Assembly: GCA_028751875.1 (NCBI GenBank)
Contig: CM054165.1
Location: 25,205,304 to 25,269,303 of the forward strand
DNA length: 64,000 nucleotides
DNA from: Rapana venosa
Lineage: Eukaryota; Mollusca; Gastropoda; Neogastropoda; Muricidae
Reading direction: 5' to 3'
The notes under the pieces were generated by a model, which did no database searches, was not told where the DNA came from, and worked only from the letters and a program-made list of their open reading frames with translations. A program made the position numbers and the translations under genes. Position 1 is the first letter of the stretch, and each line of letters begins with the position of its first letter. Positions 1 to 12,537 of the stretch are shown here, piece after piece.

Positions 1-190
1 CAGTTAACAGCAATATCATGGCCTCAGCCCACCGTGCAATGTGAAGAAGAGATAAAAACCTGCAAAAAGTAAATGCGAAGAAAAATGCTGCTTGTTATAC
101 TCATTTAGTGTATTAGTGCTATGTTGTTTCTGAACTAATAAAATTTTGTTTAAACCAAGAAAAACTGCCAAGAACTGTCCGTCACCGTCG

Positions 191-2999
191 TCACCGATCC
201 CTCAGATTCCGAATTCTTTGGGGCGCCTTCGAAGCTTTGTCACCCACCTTTCTCCAGTCCTCGCGTCTCTCGGCCGCTCTCAGGGTGTCTCTCAGCTCCA
301 TGTCTATCCACTCTCGAATGTTGTCCTCCCATCTCTTCCTTTGTCTGCCTCTTCTCCTTCCTCCCCTCACTGTGCCTTGTAGGATTTTTTTAACAAGACC
401 ATAGGAGCGTGTGACATGACCAAACCACTTCAGTTTTCGTTGTCTGACGAGTGTTTGAAGGTCAGTATAGGGCCCGATTTTATTGCGGAAGCGTCTCTTA
501 ACTTTTTCATTCGTGATTTGGTCTTTGTATGAGATGCCTAAGAGTCTTCGGAAGCAGACCATTTCTACAGCTCTTTTCCTTCTCTCTAACTCCGCTGTGA
601 GGGTCCATGATTCACATGGTTATAAGAAGATTTTCATGACCAGAGAGCACATCAGTCTGATTTTGGAACTGATGGCGATTTATCTGCTGCTTCAGATGGG
701 TTTGAGCTTGGTCATTGCAGCTGTGGTCTGGGCAAGTCTTGACAGTATTTCTGGTTTTGATCCCTCGTCTGTCACGATAGATCCCAGATATTTGAATCTG
801 TGAACATTTTTCAAGTTTCTGGTCTTTGATTTTGATTTGTGATGGGAAGTTGCTGTTTGTCATCACTTTTGTGTTTTCCCCGCTGATTTCCATACCGAAT
901 TTGTTGATTTTTCTTCTATGCGGTTCACTAAGTCTGTTAGTTCTTGTTCTTGACCAGCTAATCCGTCAATATCATCAGCGAAGTGCAAGTTTGTGATTGT
1001 TCGCCCTCCAATACTCACTGTTCCTTCATGTTCTTCTAGTGCTACGTTGGCATTGATGTTGTAGAGGTTCATAGTTGCCCACAGTGCAGCGTACCAAACT
1101 CTGTCAAATGCTTTCTTAAAATCGATAAAGACATGGTAGAGGTCCTGTTGATGCTGGAGATATTTTACCATTATGAGTCTTATGTTGAAGATCTGCTCTG
1201 TTGTACTGCGTCCAGGTCTGAAACCAGCTTGTTCTTCTGAGATGATTCTTTCAACCTGTGGTTTGAGCCTGTTCAATAAGATCTTCAGCATCACTTTGCT
1301 TGGATGACTGATGAGACTAATGGTGCGGTAGTTCTGGCATTGTTGGGGGTTGTCTTTTTTAGGAAGTGTTATTATAAGGGGTTGTGTCCACGCTTTTGGC
1401 CATACTCCAGTCTGCCAGATCTTGTTGCAGATTCGGTGGAGTACGTCTATACATGGATCACCTCCTGCTTGCACCATTTCAGCTGGGACATTATCAACAC
1501 CTGCAGATTTTCCCGGTTTTAGAGATGAGACTGCTTTTACAGCTTCCTCTCTCAGTAAACTACATGAGGCTGTTTCAGATGACGGTGGGACATTCAGCAC
1601 TTCAGAATCTCCAGTTGTTCTATGTGAGTATAACTCCCCACAATATTCCGTCCATCTGTTCATTATGTCTTCCTCTTCTGTCCAGCACTTTCCCGCTTTA
1701 TGTTGTATGGTGGAGGTTCTTGTTGATTTTGTTGCAGTTAGGTCTTTTTCCAGTTCATAGGACTTCTTACTGTCATTTCTTTCCAAGCTTGTTTCTATCT
1801 CCTCACATTTCTCTTCTATTCATTTATCCATAGCATCTTTCATTCCTTTCTTCACCTTTTTGGTTGCTTCTTTAAACTTTCTTGCCCCTTCTGGTACTCT
1901 GCTTCTGACTCTTCAGTTCTCTGCGCTTATCACAAAGCTCTAAGACTTCCTCAGAAACCCATGGTTTCTTTATTATCCTCTTTCTTCCAAGGAGTTCTTT
2001 TCCTGCTTCATTGAAGGAGTCATTGAATGTGTTGATCATGCTTTCCATTTCGATGTCTTCTTCCAGTGCCAAGAGGGGTGCAAATTTCCCGCCAATGTTG
2101 GCTTGGAATGATTCTAATATGATTGGGTCCTTCAGCTTATCTAGATTGAACGTCATTCGGAAGCTTCCCTGTTTTGTTCTTCTTTAAGCGTAATGCGAAT
2201 GTCATCATTACTAGCTCATGGTCACTGCCTATGTCTGCACCTGGAAAGCTTCTGGTTTGGGCAATGTTTATGCTTGTTGTTGTTGACTTCAATTTTACGT
2301 CTATGCTTGTCTGGAAACGGCGTTGTACCAAGATATAATCTATCTGGTTATGGTAATCTCCCCCTGGGCTGTGCCATGTCCATCTCCTAGACGCTTTGTG
2401 CACTCCATAGGTGTTTGTGAGTTTAAGATCATTGCACCTGGCAAATTCTAATAGTCTTAAACCTCTGTTGTTGATGCTGTTGTTACACTATCGCCCACAA
2501 GTGCCTTTCCAGTCTTCATACGCATCTTCCCCTACCTTCGCATTCCAGTCTCCTTGAACTACCAAGATGTCTTTCTTTGGTATATTATCAATAACTTCCT
2601 GAAGTTGGCTGTAGAATTCTTCAACTTCTTCATCACCATGGTCTGTTGTTGGAGCATATGCCTGTATGATTGTAATGTTGAAGGGTGATGCTTTGAGTCG
2701 TATTGACATGAGTCAGCTTGAGATGGGACGGCATCCCATGACGGCATCTGCAGTTTCTTTGTGTACGGGGATTCCCACTCCATGTTCATTGCCGGTCTTC
2801 TCTGCCACTGTTGTAAAGTTTATGACCTTCCTGCGTTTTTATTTCCCCAAAGTTTTTCCATCTCATTTCGCATATGCCAAGGATGCTCCACCGATATCTC
2901 CTCATTTCATGTTCCAGCTCTTCCAGTTTTCCTGCCTCTCTTAAGGTTCTAACATTCCATGTGCCGATGACGATACTGTTTCTGGCACAAATGGTCTGT
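191..2999 (-). mobile_element. RTE-type non-LTR retrotransposon, broken
   Basis: Reading the minus strand from about 2999 down, the element begins with an APE endonuclease start (GTWNVRTL, about 2965-2942). It continues with endonuclease parts (VVQGDWNAKVGED near 2560; NQIDYIL and SDHELVMM, 2350-2200), a linker (2156-1872) and reverse transcriptase (1786-863). The RT shows a YRTISL block, EEQAGFRPGRSTTEQIFN, FIDFKKAFD (about 1133-1106) and FADDID (982-965). The C-terminal tail (562-191) has the GHVTR and RRRGRQRKRWEDN blocks typical of this family. Frame changes near 2490, 2150, 1800 and 880 break it, and the RT middle is deleted near 1045. It is a dead copy. Homologues are often annotated as craniofacial development protein 2-like, but that would be wrong here. 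The 190 bases before it hold nothing else I recognise. Confidence 0.9.
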
Positions 3000-3000
3000 T

Positions 3001-3377
3001 TTTTCTTTTTTTAAAAATCTTTTTGATTGGCATACATACACAGTTCAAAACAAACTAAGTAACTGTTCATCCAGACAACATTACATCATTTCCATTTTAC
3101 AGGGGTACAAGGCTACAAGCTACACAAAGTACAAAAAGAATCAATCATCATTTTCGTTGTCAAGACAAGATTTATAGATTATATACAGCATTTTACTAAT
3201 ATTTTGAAATTGGACTCAATTTTCTACTAAGTTTATGTACTGGAACCATTTTTTCTGAAAATTAGTAAACTGCATTTGCTTGCAGCGCGAATGGTCTTAG
3301 TTGGATCGCCAGTAGCATAGTAGCAGTAGCATACTGACCAAGAACTGAGACAATTACAAATAAAAATGACAAAAAAT
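3001..3377. other. AT-rich stretch, nothing recognised
   Basis: This is AT-rich sequence between the LINE and the GAA array. No coding similarity, tRNA-like head or tandem repeat is visible. Confidence 0.5.
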
Positions 3378-3517
3378 TCTGAAGAAGAAGCATTGCAAAG
3401 AAGGAGAATTGCGAAGAAGAATAGCAAAAAAGAAGAATTTTGAAGAAGAAAAAATTAAAATAAGAACTACAAAGAAGAAGGAAACGATTCCAAAGAAGAA
3501 GAAGAATCTGAAGAATT

Positions 3518-3548
<31 letters not shown>

Positions 3549-4030
3549 AGAAGAAGAAGAAGAAGAAGAAGAAGAAGAAGAATTGCGAAGAAGAATTGCG
3601 AAAAAGAAGAACTGATAAGAAGAAGAAGAAAGAAGAATTGCGAAGAAGAAGAATTGCGGAGAAGAAGAATTGCGAAGAAGAATTGCGGAAAAGAAAAACT
3701 GATAAGAAGAAGAAGAAGAAGAATTGCGAAGAAGAAGAATTGCGGAGAAGAAGAATTGCGAAGAAGAATTGCGGAAAAGAAAAAGAAGGAGAAGAAGAAG
3801 AAGAAGAAGAAGAAAAATAATTAGAAGAAGAATTGCGTAGATGAAGAAGAATTGCGAGGAGGAATTGCAAATAATTGCGAAGAAGAATTGGAAAGAATAT
3901 GAAGAATTGCAAAGAAGAAGAAAATTCGCAAAGAAAAAGAAAATTGCACAGAAGAAGAATGTGAAGGAGAATTGCAAAGAAGAAGAAAATTCGCAAAGAA
4001 GAAGAAAATTGCACAGAAGAAGAATGTGAA
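3378..4030. repeat. Compound GAA microsatellite with GAATTGC interruptions
   Basis: The + strand is nearly all purine: (GAA)n broken at short intervals by GAAGAATTGCGAAGAA-type units and by a (GAC)n block at 3518-3546. All frames are largely open, giving Glu/Lys/Arg-rich or Phe/Ser-rich artefact translations. The reverse complement of the same compound unit occurs at 62.13-62.76 kb. Confidence 0.9.
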
Positions 4031-5555
4031 GGGCGGTAATTGATTACCTCCCATGAGATCAGAGTCCTGTCCCAGCGTGGTGTTTCTAAATGGGGACACA
4101 CCTTCAAATTGTGCGACACTGTGTTTTGTAGGGTTGTGGTGTACAATGCAACGTCTATGTACCTCACCTTCCTGTAGATAGCCTCTAGAAAGCCTCTTTC
4201 TAGGAACCGCGCTTTCTGCCCAGCAATGCCGTGTGTGCAGATAGTGATTGCTGATCCTCATCTCCTCTTTTCCAAGTAGATGGAAAATCGCAAAGAAGAA
4301 TGTCGAAACGGCTTGAACTATCATAAACTAAATCCGCTTTAGTAAAGACAAATAATACCCAACTTGACGACAGGCCTCAGTAACAGTAAATGTAAACTTT
4401 AGACAAGTAGATCGTTTTAGTTTCCGGTTCGTACCCCGCAAAAACTAGACATTCAAAATAGTGGTCAGTTGAATGAGATGATTAATAAGGTTTCGTATAC
4501 TACACCTTTTTAACGCATGTCAATAAAAAACAAAGACATCAAGAGAGAGTTGTCAAGCAAATTCTGTTTACAATATCACTCCAAAAATAAATATACACCG
4601 AGACAGGAAACTAGCCACAAAAAGACGGCGCTGCTCGTATGATGACACACTGCCCTCGGGGAGAGCAGCAAACACTTCACCAGTATGCCCAGGTCTCTGT
4701 GTTCTCTCAGACTGCCAAAATCCATGTTCTAACAAAGTGTTTACGATAACTTTATGGGCTCATTTCGCCATGTAATGAGAAGGGGAGACTATAAATGTGT
4801 CCACAAACAGAATGGCATTTTGAGATACTGCTGTTTATTATGTTTCTCGTTATTGTATGTGTTCGTTTGGTAGTGTGGGTGTTGCTTTTCAATATGCGTA
4901 TTTTTATTACAGCTGCAAGTTTTATCGCTTGTTTGATTTTTACACAAATTCTGTTTAGCATGCATCTCTCTCTCTCTCTACCTACCTGTCTATCTCCATG
5001 TGTGTGCGTGTCTGTGCACGTGTTGAAAGAGAGTCAGACACACGACGGACAGACAAACAAAGAGACAGTGACAGAGGCCAAGAATCGAAACACGAATCTT
5101 GTGTTTTCATTCTGTCTAAAAGCGCACAAAAAATTACATCCGAGCTATGAATCTAACTCCACTGTCTCCATTGCCGCTGCCGTCTGTAGGAGCAATGCCA
5201 CCACCAGGGTCACCATCTGTCTCTGTCTGTCTCTGCTGAGTTCTACCATCTCCTGTAGCCCTCCCTGACTGACCTAAAACGTAATTGACAAAAACATAAC
5301 CAGGTAGAGTGTGTCAGAGGATACTGTGTTGAACACAGCTGTTTTTATGAGTTTGTTTTATGCTTCTTCTAAAGAAATTAATTTAGCGCCTTTTCAAATT
5401 AGGCCTTTATGTTTTTAGGGTCCTTTCATGTTTGACGACAGGTCTGTTTCTTTCTTTGATCGCTTATTTTGCTTGTTTTATTTGTACTGCCTAATCACGA
5501 GACATGATAAATTATATCTCTTCTGTGGCGTGAGGCCTTATATGGCATTGGAGAA
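4031..5555. other. Mostly unassigned intergenic sequence with a SINE scrap
   Basis: No gene is supported here. About 4595-4672 resembles the tail of the SINE at 61.48-61.84 kb (a GGCGCTGCTC block, then CTCGGGGAGAGCAGC). Short CT and CTAC runs lie at 4967-5000. An open frame at 4795-5268 has one hydrophobic stretch but no recognisable family. Confidence 0.45.
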
Positions 5556-5560
5556 CACCC

Positions 5561-5868
5561 ATCTCTCTCTGTGTCTGTCTGTCTGTCTGTCTGTGTGTCT
5601 GTGTGTCTGTCTGTCTGTCTGTGTGTGTGTCTGTCTGTCTGTCTGTGTGTCTGTCTGTCTGTCTGTCTGTGTGTGTGTCTGTCTGTGTGTCTGTCTGTGT
5701 GTGTGTCTGTCTGTCTGTCTGTGTGTGTGTCTGTCTGTCTGTGTGTGTGTCTGTCTGTGTGTCTGTGTGTCTGTCTGTCTGTCTGTCTCTCTCTCTGTCT
5801 GTCTCTCTGTCTCTCTGTCTCTCTGTCTGTCTGTCTGTCTGTCTCTCTGTCTGTCTGTCTGTCTCTCC
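5561..5868. repeat. (CTGT/GTGT/CTCT)n microsatellite
   Basis: About 300 bp of intermixed CTGT, GTGT and CTCT tetramers. It is stop-free in several frames and gives Cys/Val/Ser/Leu artefact proteins. Confidence 0.95.
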
Positions 5869-5998
5869 CGTAGAGTGGCAGCTGTAACACTCGGTGTTTC
5901 TTTGTTGTGGTTGATTGTGTTTTTGGTTTTTGTACTGTTCCCTGAAATCCGAACTGATTATCCGTGCCTAAAGTTAATAACAGACGGTTTACTACTCG

Positions 5999-6483
5999 TC
6001 TTTGCGCAGTGGTTAGCACTTTGAGTTATGGAGTGGAAGGTCGCGAGTTCGAATCTCATCAAGAGTCATAGGGATTTTTGGGACTCCTACCCAGCGTGAG
6101 TGTTCTGAGGTCTTAATGGGAAGACTAGGATTACACAGTCGAGCTTCATCCACTTTATGGATACGATTTTGAGAGCGTTGCTCAAGTTAGCTGACTGCGG
6201 GTGTCTGTATCTGACACACCCGGGTGACGCTGGGGTGCTGGGGTATTTTATGATAAAGCACATCGCTGATTGCTCAGGCCTCATGGTGACCTCAGTTTCA
6301 GTTTATCCGTACACTTGTGTGCCTGTAATGAGTTTGCATCAAAGCCTTTAGGGATGGCTGTTCACGGGGTAATGTCGTCGTAGGAACGTTGTGGTGGTCA
6401 CCACCTCGGGTGGGCAGCTCACTCAGTCTGGTTCCGAGACTAAGCTGACACTGTCGCTTGCAGGGGGCATAGTATGTCAGCTC
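5999..6483 (+). mobile_element. tRNA-derived SINE (family A)
   Basis: The head has a pol III A box TGCGCAGTGGTTAGCAC (6003-6019) and B box GGTCGCGAGTTCGAATC (6039-6055). The body (AGTCATAGGGATTTTTGGGA and CAGTCGAGCTTCATCCACTT) recurs in reverse at 12538-12757. The 3' part (about 6290-6480, with AACGTTGTGGTGGT) recurs in reverse at 9510-9890. It is a SINE rather than a tRNA gene because the cloverleaf is poor and the body repeats elsewhere. Confidence 0.8.
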
Positions 6484-6582
6484 AGAACAGGCACCACCCA
6501 ACACCACCCAACACCGCCCAACACCACCCAACACCACCCAACACCGCCCAACACCACCCAACACCACCCAACACCACCACAT
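6484..6582. repeat. (ACACCACCCA)n-type minisatellite
   Basis: About nine tandem copies of an 11-base unit, ACACCACCCA plus A, with occasional CCG for CCA. It directly follows the SINE body. Confidence 0.9.
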
Positions 6583-6589
6583 GACCCAG

Positions 6590-7428
6590 CTGGGTGTTGA
6601 AATTCAGCCTAAAACATGACTCACAGCCAGTAAAACTACCACTGAAACTAGACTGCGGTTACTCCATTGGAAAATATTACACAATGTAATTATATCCTAC
6701 TAACATGTTGCTTAATAAATTAGGTATAGGTAAACACTGCACATTTTATACTAAAGAGATAGCCTACGTTGAAGTTTTTATAAGCGTCAAATGTTCTCAG
6801 ATTTTAAAAGAGTTTGAACCCAAAAATACTAAACAAATTTAACATCTCCATGAAACTAACACTACAGAAAGTACTACTAGGTTTGATGGCTATAAACAAC
6901 ACAGTTTGTAAACAGTGACATCAACCTACCTGATGGCTACAATGGGTACTGGAATAATTGTAAACAGTGCCCCATTCATTTGACATTACCATTATCTTTG
7001 ACCGTGGTTTTCGCTATCAAAAGGTAGATTGAAAAAAAAGAATTATTTGAATCTGACATTAAATGGTTTCAAATTTTAACGCACATGTATGTAGACGCAC
7101 CTGCGCATGCACGCGTGAATACAGTCCCACATGCTCTTGAGCGGGCGTGTGTGCTCGCGCATAGGCATAGGCACAGCCAGACGATCCTGTAGCTTTCCCA
7201 TAACTGCTGTTGCCGGTGTTTTTCAGCGGTGTTTTTTATGCAAACATAAAATCAGATTTGGGGGGGGGGGGGGGGGGGGGGTAGTTGAGATTAGTATGCT
7301 ATGTGTATGTGGGAGATTGAATGGCATACAGAGATTACATCACTTATGAGTTCCTGAGAATCAGTTTAAAAAACCCACCAAAACGACAGAAAGAAAAACA
7401 ACAACAAAAACAACAAAAATGCAAACAA
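6590..7428. other. Unassigned sequence with a poly-G run
   Basis: No gene or repeat family is recognised, apart from a G run of about 22 bases at 7260-7281 that may be inflated by sequencing. Confidence 0.5.
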
Positions 7429-7680
7429 AAGTGGCACGGGCACGTCACACGAACATCTGGACTGGTCAAGGCTGTCCTACAGGGAACAGTACAAGGGGGG
7501 AGACGAAGAGGCAGACAGAGAAAACGATGGGAAGACAACATCAGAGAGCGGACTGACCTTGAGTGGAACGATTTGCTACAGAAAGCGGAGAGTGAAGGAA
7601 GCTGGTTGCATAATCTTTATTGATGCCCCCACGGTCATCGGGACTGCGAAATAGGTGAAGATAAAGGTGAAGGTGAATGA
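7429..7680 (+). mobile_element. 5'-truncated RTE LINE 3' fragment
   Basis: The + strand encodes the C-terminal tail of the same LINE family as at 191-2999: a GHVTRTSGLVK block, then GRRRGRQRKRWEDN, up to a stop near 7621. The end is GGTGAAG repeats (7650-7680), consistent with a short repetitive RTE 3' tail. Only about 190 coding bases remain, which is typical of 5' truncation at insertion. Confidence 0.85.
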
Positions 7681-8155
7681 ATGACAGAATGAACATGTAA
7701 CATTACATCACACAAATTGCAAACTAAACCCAGACAGTTGCATTCATGAAGGCCAAACTTAAAACCACGTGCTGAATCAACACTAGGACACCACACACAA
7801 AACCCAGACGACTGTGTGCTGCTGCCAGCAGCTCTAGCAAAGCGACAGAATGCACACTGACAACTCACACTGGGGCAGTCATTGCTCCAGACTACAGGTC
7901 AGGTAGCAGTGGCAGGTGATTGTGTGCATATATACATGTGTGTGTGTGAGAGAGAGAGGAAATGTTGCCAGCTCAGATAAAAACAAAACTCTACTCATGT
8001 TCATATATGTATGTCTCAATCCAAATTTGTACACTTTCCTTTTTTGTTTGAATCCCCCCCGGCTCAATTTACATTATCGTCTAGATTAATTTAATGTCAA
8101 ATCATTCCCTTTCTTTGGCAGTCGTAAGTCTTATATTATCTGGGTCAATGTCAGC
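7681..8155. other. Unassigned sequence
   Basis: Nothing is recognised beyond a short GT/GA run near 7935-7960. Confidence 0.45.
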
Positions 8156-8157
8156 TC

Positions 8158-8566
<409 letters not shown>

Positions 8567-8568
<2 letters not shown>

Positions 8569-9137
8569 TGCCGCATTTAACACAGAGACAAAGAAAAAAA
8601 CCGTAGTATAATCTACCTTTATGCTTTAAAAAATGTATATTTAACTGCTATAAGAACGTCATATAAACGACGTCAAAAGTGTAATGAGATCCATTGCTCT
8701 AAAACATATGTTCTATATATGATTATCTAAATACAGGGAAGTAATCACAATCGTAATTGTTTGTTTCGCCCGTTCGTCAGTGACAGTTCAATTTACACAC
8801 ATTTTATTTTCGTCCTACCCCGTTTTCTTGTGTTTTGTTTTGTAACGTTTAGCTCGTGAAATGTCACAATATAACCAGAGAGCTTCCACTCCTTTGTCAC
8901 TTGTGTGGCTATTAGACTTGAGCAATCCGTTGTAGAGTCTGGGAAATATGATTATGCCAAGGGTTATGCTTTGATCTGCTGTCAGTGCTGTGGGCACCAT
9001 CCTCAGTGCTGACCAACGGGACAGGTGAGGTCAGGGCAAGGGGTGGAGGTGAGGGATTGGGGAAGGTTCGAGTTTGACTTTGATGTTTGCACTGATCAGT
9101 TGAAAACTTAGCTTTTGGTCAGGGTTTTATGCGTTGA
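8567..9137. other. Unassigned sequence
   Basis: Ordinary complexity. No coding similarity or repeat was recognised. Confidence 0.45.
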
Positions 9138-9481
<344 letters not shown>

Positions 9482-9509
9482 TTTTTTGCTGCCTTATCTT
9501 CTGTGACAT

Positions 9510-9890
9510 CCCTGTCCTGCTGTTCCCACGCCGCTCATCCCAATCTCCCCGCCACAGCCATACCCAGATTCATTATGTCTCATCCTCAGGGTCGGAAGTC
9601 CACAGAGAGCCCATCAATATCAGGTTCCCATGGGGCCACCAGCCAGAGGAGCCCTGCACTGCTGCTGGTTCAGTGATGCCTATTCTGAGCCTACAATTGC
9701 AGGACACCACCTACTAATCCCCCTACTAACGACATTATTAGCTCAGTCACGGAGCCAGAATGAGTGGGTTGCCCACCTGAGGTGGCAACCACCACAACGT
9801 CCTTCCAACGATCGTCTCCCGCGAACATCCGACCCCAAAGGCTTTTGACACAAACTCACCACAGGCACAGAAGTGTATGGGGAAACTGAA
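9510..9890 (-). mobile_element. SINE 3'-segment, reverse orientation
   Basis: The reverse complement matches 6290-6500. Shared features are a CACTTNTGTGCCTG block, AAAGCCTTT, ACGTTGTGGTGGT, a CACCTC.GGTGGGCA block and GACTNAGCT. No pol III head is visible in this copy, so it is either truncated or the 3' part is a separate element. Confidence 0.6.
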
Positions 9891-9904
9891 TCTGAGGAAG
9901 AAAT

Positions 9905-12290
9905 GAACACTTTGTTAAAGCTATGAATGATTTTCTAGATAAGGAATGGCAAAATAATGAATGTCAGTTAAGCTCTCTGAACAAGTGGGAAGTATTAAAA
10001 GTGAAAATAAGAAACTTTTGTATAAATGTTTGTCGATGTCTAGCCTGTCATAGAAGAAATGAAAAAGCTGAATTACAAAACATTTTAAAACATATAGAAA
10101 CCAACATTATAAAAGAACCCCAGAATGTTAACCTCCAGCGAGAATTACAAAAAGTTAAACACAAGATAGAAATCTTAGAAATGCAAGAAGCTAAAGGTGC
10201 CCAGGTTAGAGCGCGGATTAAGTGGATTGAAGATGGAGAGAAAAACTCTAAATATTTTTGTCGTCTGGAGAAAGTAAGAAAGAAAAACAATGTAATGACC
10301 CGTCTAATCACAGACTCAGGGCAAGCGATAACTAGTCCCACAGACATAATGTCTGCCCAAGTGTCTTTTTACAAAAACTTGTATGATCAGAAAACTGAAT
10401 GTGAGACGTTAAAGAGGCAACTGATGAATTTATCACTGGTAACAATATCCCACGTCTTAATGACACATATGCAAAACTATGTGAAGGACTTGTGTCAGTT
10501 AGTGAGGCATCAACTGCTTTAGCAAGAATGAAAAACGGTTCAGCTCCAGGGATGGATGAAATTACTATTGAATTCTTAAAGTTTTTCTGGTCAAAATTAA
10601 ATGAAATACTGCTTCCTTTAACGAATCTTTTGAGAAAGGCGAGCTGTCGTACACGCAATACCAAGGAATAATATCTTTAATCCATAAAGGAAAAGACTTA
10701 GACAGAGAACATCTAACAAACTGGAGGCCTATTACTCTAACAAATACTGACTATAAAATTTTAGCGAAGATAATTTGGACCCGATTAGGTCAAGTTATTC
10801 CAAAATTAGTAAGTGAAGACCAAGTAGGCTACATCAAAGGAAGAAACATAGTGACAGTAATCCGGACTATTGATGACACTATCAACTATATCAATGAAAC
10901 GGGCAAAGCAGGTTATCTACTGGCTCTAGACTACTCTAAAGCTTTTGATTCTATATCGAAATCATACTTGCTTCATACATTGCTTTGGACACGATTTTAA
11001 GAGATGGGTAATGATATTAATGAAAAACGCTGTTAGTCACATAAATTATGGGGGGTGGGTATCAGAAAGCTTCAAAATTAATTGTGGAATTAGGCAAGGC
11101 TGTCCTTTCCCCTCTAGCGTTCGTTTTAGCTGTAGAATTGCTAGCTATTAAAATAAGAAACTCAAGGACAGAAGGAATCCAGTTACCAGGAGTGAGTGAA
11201 AGAAACACTAATCTTAAGATATTGCAGTTAGCTGATGACACAACTTTATTCCTGAAGAATAGAAATTAAATAAACTCTAGCAACTGAAATAATAAAACAA
11301 TTTGCATGCTTCTCTGGATTACAGTTAAATATGAATAAAACAAAGTTATTAGTAATGGGAAGAGGTTGTGTTTTTGACAATGATCTGCCATTTGAGATTG
11401 TTGATAAAATTAAAATCCTGGGAATAGTCTTTGCACCTGGAAAAATGGCTAAAGAAATAGAAGACAACTGGGAAAAAAGAGTAACGAACTTACTCACCAT
11501 GATTAAAGGTAAGGGTAAAGGGTAAAGGAGTCCCATAACCTATAAGGTCGTAGGAGAGCGAGGCGTCAGAGACCTCACTTCTCTAGGACCAGCATATTGA
11601 GGGCGGCGCCCATCTCCTCTCCCTCGCTGCTTTACCTTCCCTGACCCTAAAGAGGGCAGGTACCCATTTACAGCTGGGTGAACTGGGGGAACTGTACTGA
11701 AGCCAAGGCGTGCAAACGGTCACCCATCCAACTGGTAACCACGCTCGACGCTGCTTAACTTGGCTGGGGGGAAAGCGAGTGCTCCGACCACTGAGCTATC
11801 CCGTCCCCCATGATTAAAGAATGGTGTAAAAGGGATCTAAGTATACAGGGCAAAATCATAGTTATAAAAACTTTTCTGATTAGTCAGTTCACATACGTTA
11901 TGCAGTCAGTTGGTCTTCCAAAACCCATTCTTATTAAAATCAACACACTCTTATACAGATTTCTTTGGCAAAGGAAATATAGTAATAGACGGGCGCTCGA
12001 AAAAGTCAAACGGAAAATAATGAAAACAGATTATAAAGACGGGGGCTTGAATATGGTAGATATGATCCAAATGCAGGAGATATTTAATTTGCAGTGGATA
12101 GGTAGACTGTGCAATAAAGGCACAGGCACCTGGCGTGTCATCCCCCTTTGGCATTTAAATAAAATTGCCCCAGGTCACCACGTGTTCCAAGTTAATTGCT
12201 ATAGTTATGAAATGCAAGGACTTTCAGTAGTTAAGAATGGATTTTGGAAAGATGCTTATGCAACTTGTTTAGATAAAACATCAAAAACTT
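9905..12290 (+). mobile_element. L1/Tx1-type LINE, split by a nested SINE
   Basis: The visible coding starts in the endonuclease-RT linker (RARIKWIEDGEKNSKYF, about 10210-10260). RT follows: SAPGMDEITIEF (10540-10575), NWRPITL (10718-10738), SEDQVGYIKGR (10815-10848), DYSKAFDS (10928-10951), IRQGCPF with a frame change (about 11090), then LADDTTLF (11228-11251). The C-terminal part (11331-12290) includes a DLSIQGKIIVIKTFLISQF block and RFLWQRK. Stops and frame changes at about 10420-10520, 10650-10720, 11000, 11060 and 11270 disable it. The 5' endonuclease is missing and the 3' end stops at a CTGA repeat near 12316. A SINE interrupts it at 11510. Confidence 0.88.
11510..11807 (-). mobile_element. 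Nested SINE with tRNA A box and 5S rRNA-like region (family B)
   Basis: It is inserted in the Tx1 LINE between direct repeats CCATGATTAAAG at 11498-11509 and 11808-11819, a 12-bp target-site duplication. Read on the minus strand it starts GGGGACGGGATAGCTCAGTG, an A-box head. It then runs through TTAAGCAGCGTCGAGCGTGG and TTGGATGGGTGACCG, which match the internal control region of 5S rRNA genes as I know it. The tail is about 190 bp. Other copies are at 44555-44690, 48711-48990 and, degraded, 14113-14360. Confidence 0.85.
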
Positions 12291-12299
12291 TTTTCTTGG

Positions 12300-12537
12300 T
12301 CTCTTTCCTGGCCTGACTGACTGACTGACTGGCTGATCAGTGGATTGCTTGCTTTCTTTTCTTGCTTTCTTTTCTTGCTTTCTTTTCTTGCTTTCAATGA
12401 CATTGAGGATGACGTAATGATGCTGTTGTTGAAGTGCATATGCTTTGAGACTACTTGACTGGGTTGTACTCTTGACTGGGTTGTACACTATCATATCCCG
12501 GCGTCAACCAGGCCCGAAAGATACCGACACCTGCAGT
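12300..12537. repeat. Short CTGA and CTTTCTTTTCTTG tandem runs
   Basis: (CTGA)n at 12313-12335 and four copies of a CTTTCTTTTCTTG-like 13-mer at 12345-12396 follow the truncated LINE. The rest is unassigned. Confidence 0.7.

Noticed and set aside
2137..2999. Host craniofacial development protein 2-like gene
   Set aside because: It is continuous with a reverse transcriptase on the same strand. It is the endonuclease of an RTE LINE.
4795..5268. 157-codon frame with a hydrophobic N-terminal stretch
   Set aside because: It has no family similarity, ends in CTGT-type simple repeat, and shows no supporting splice or promoter context.
5999..6060. Stand-alone tRNA gene
   Set aside because: A and B boxes are present, but the body is shared with other copies and the cloverleaf is poor. 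It is a SINE head. The same holds for heads at 12.7, 26.7, 28.1, 39.6, 57.6 and 61.5 kb.
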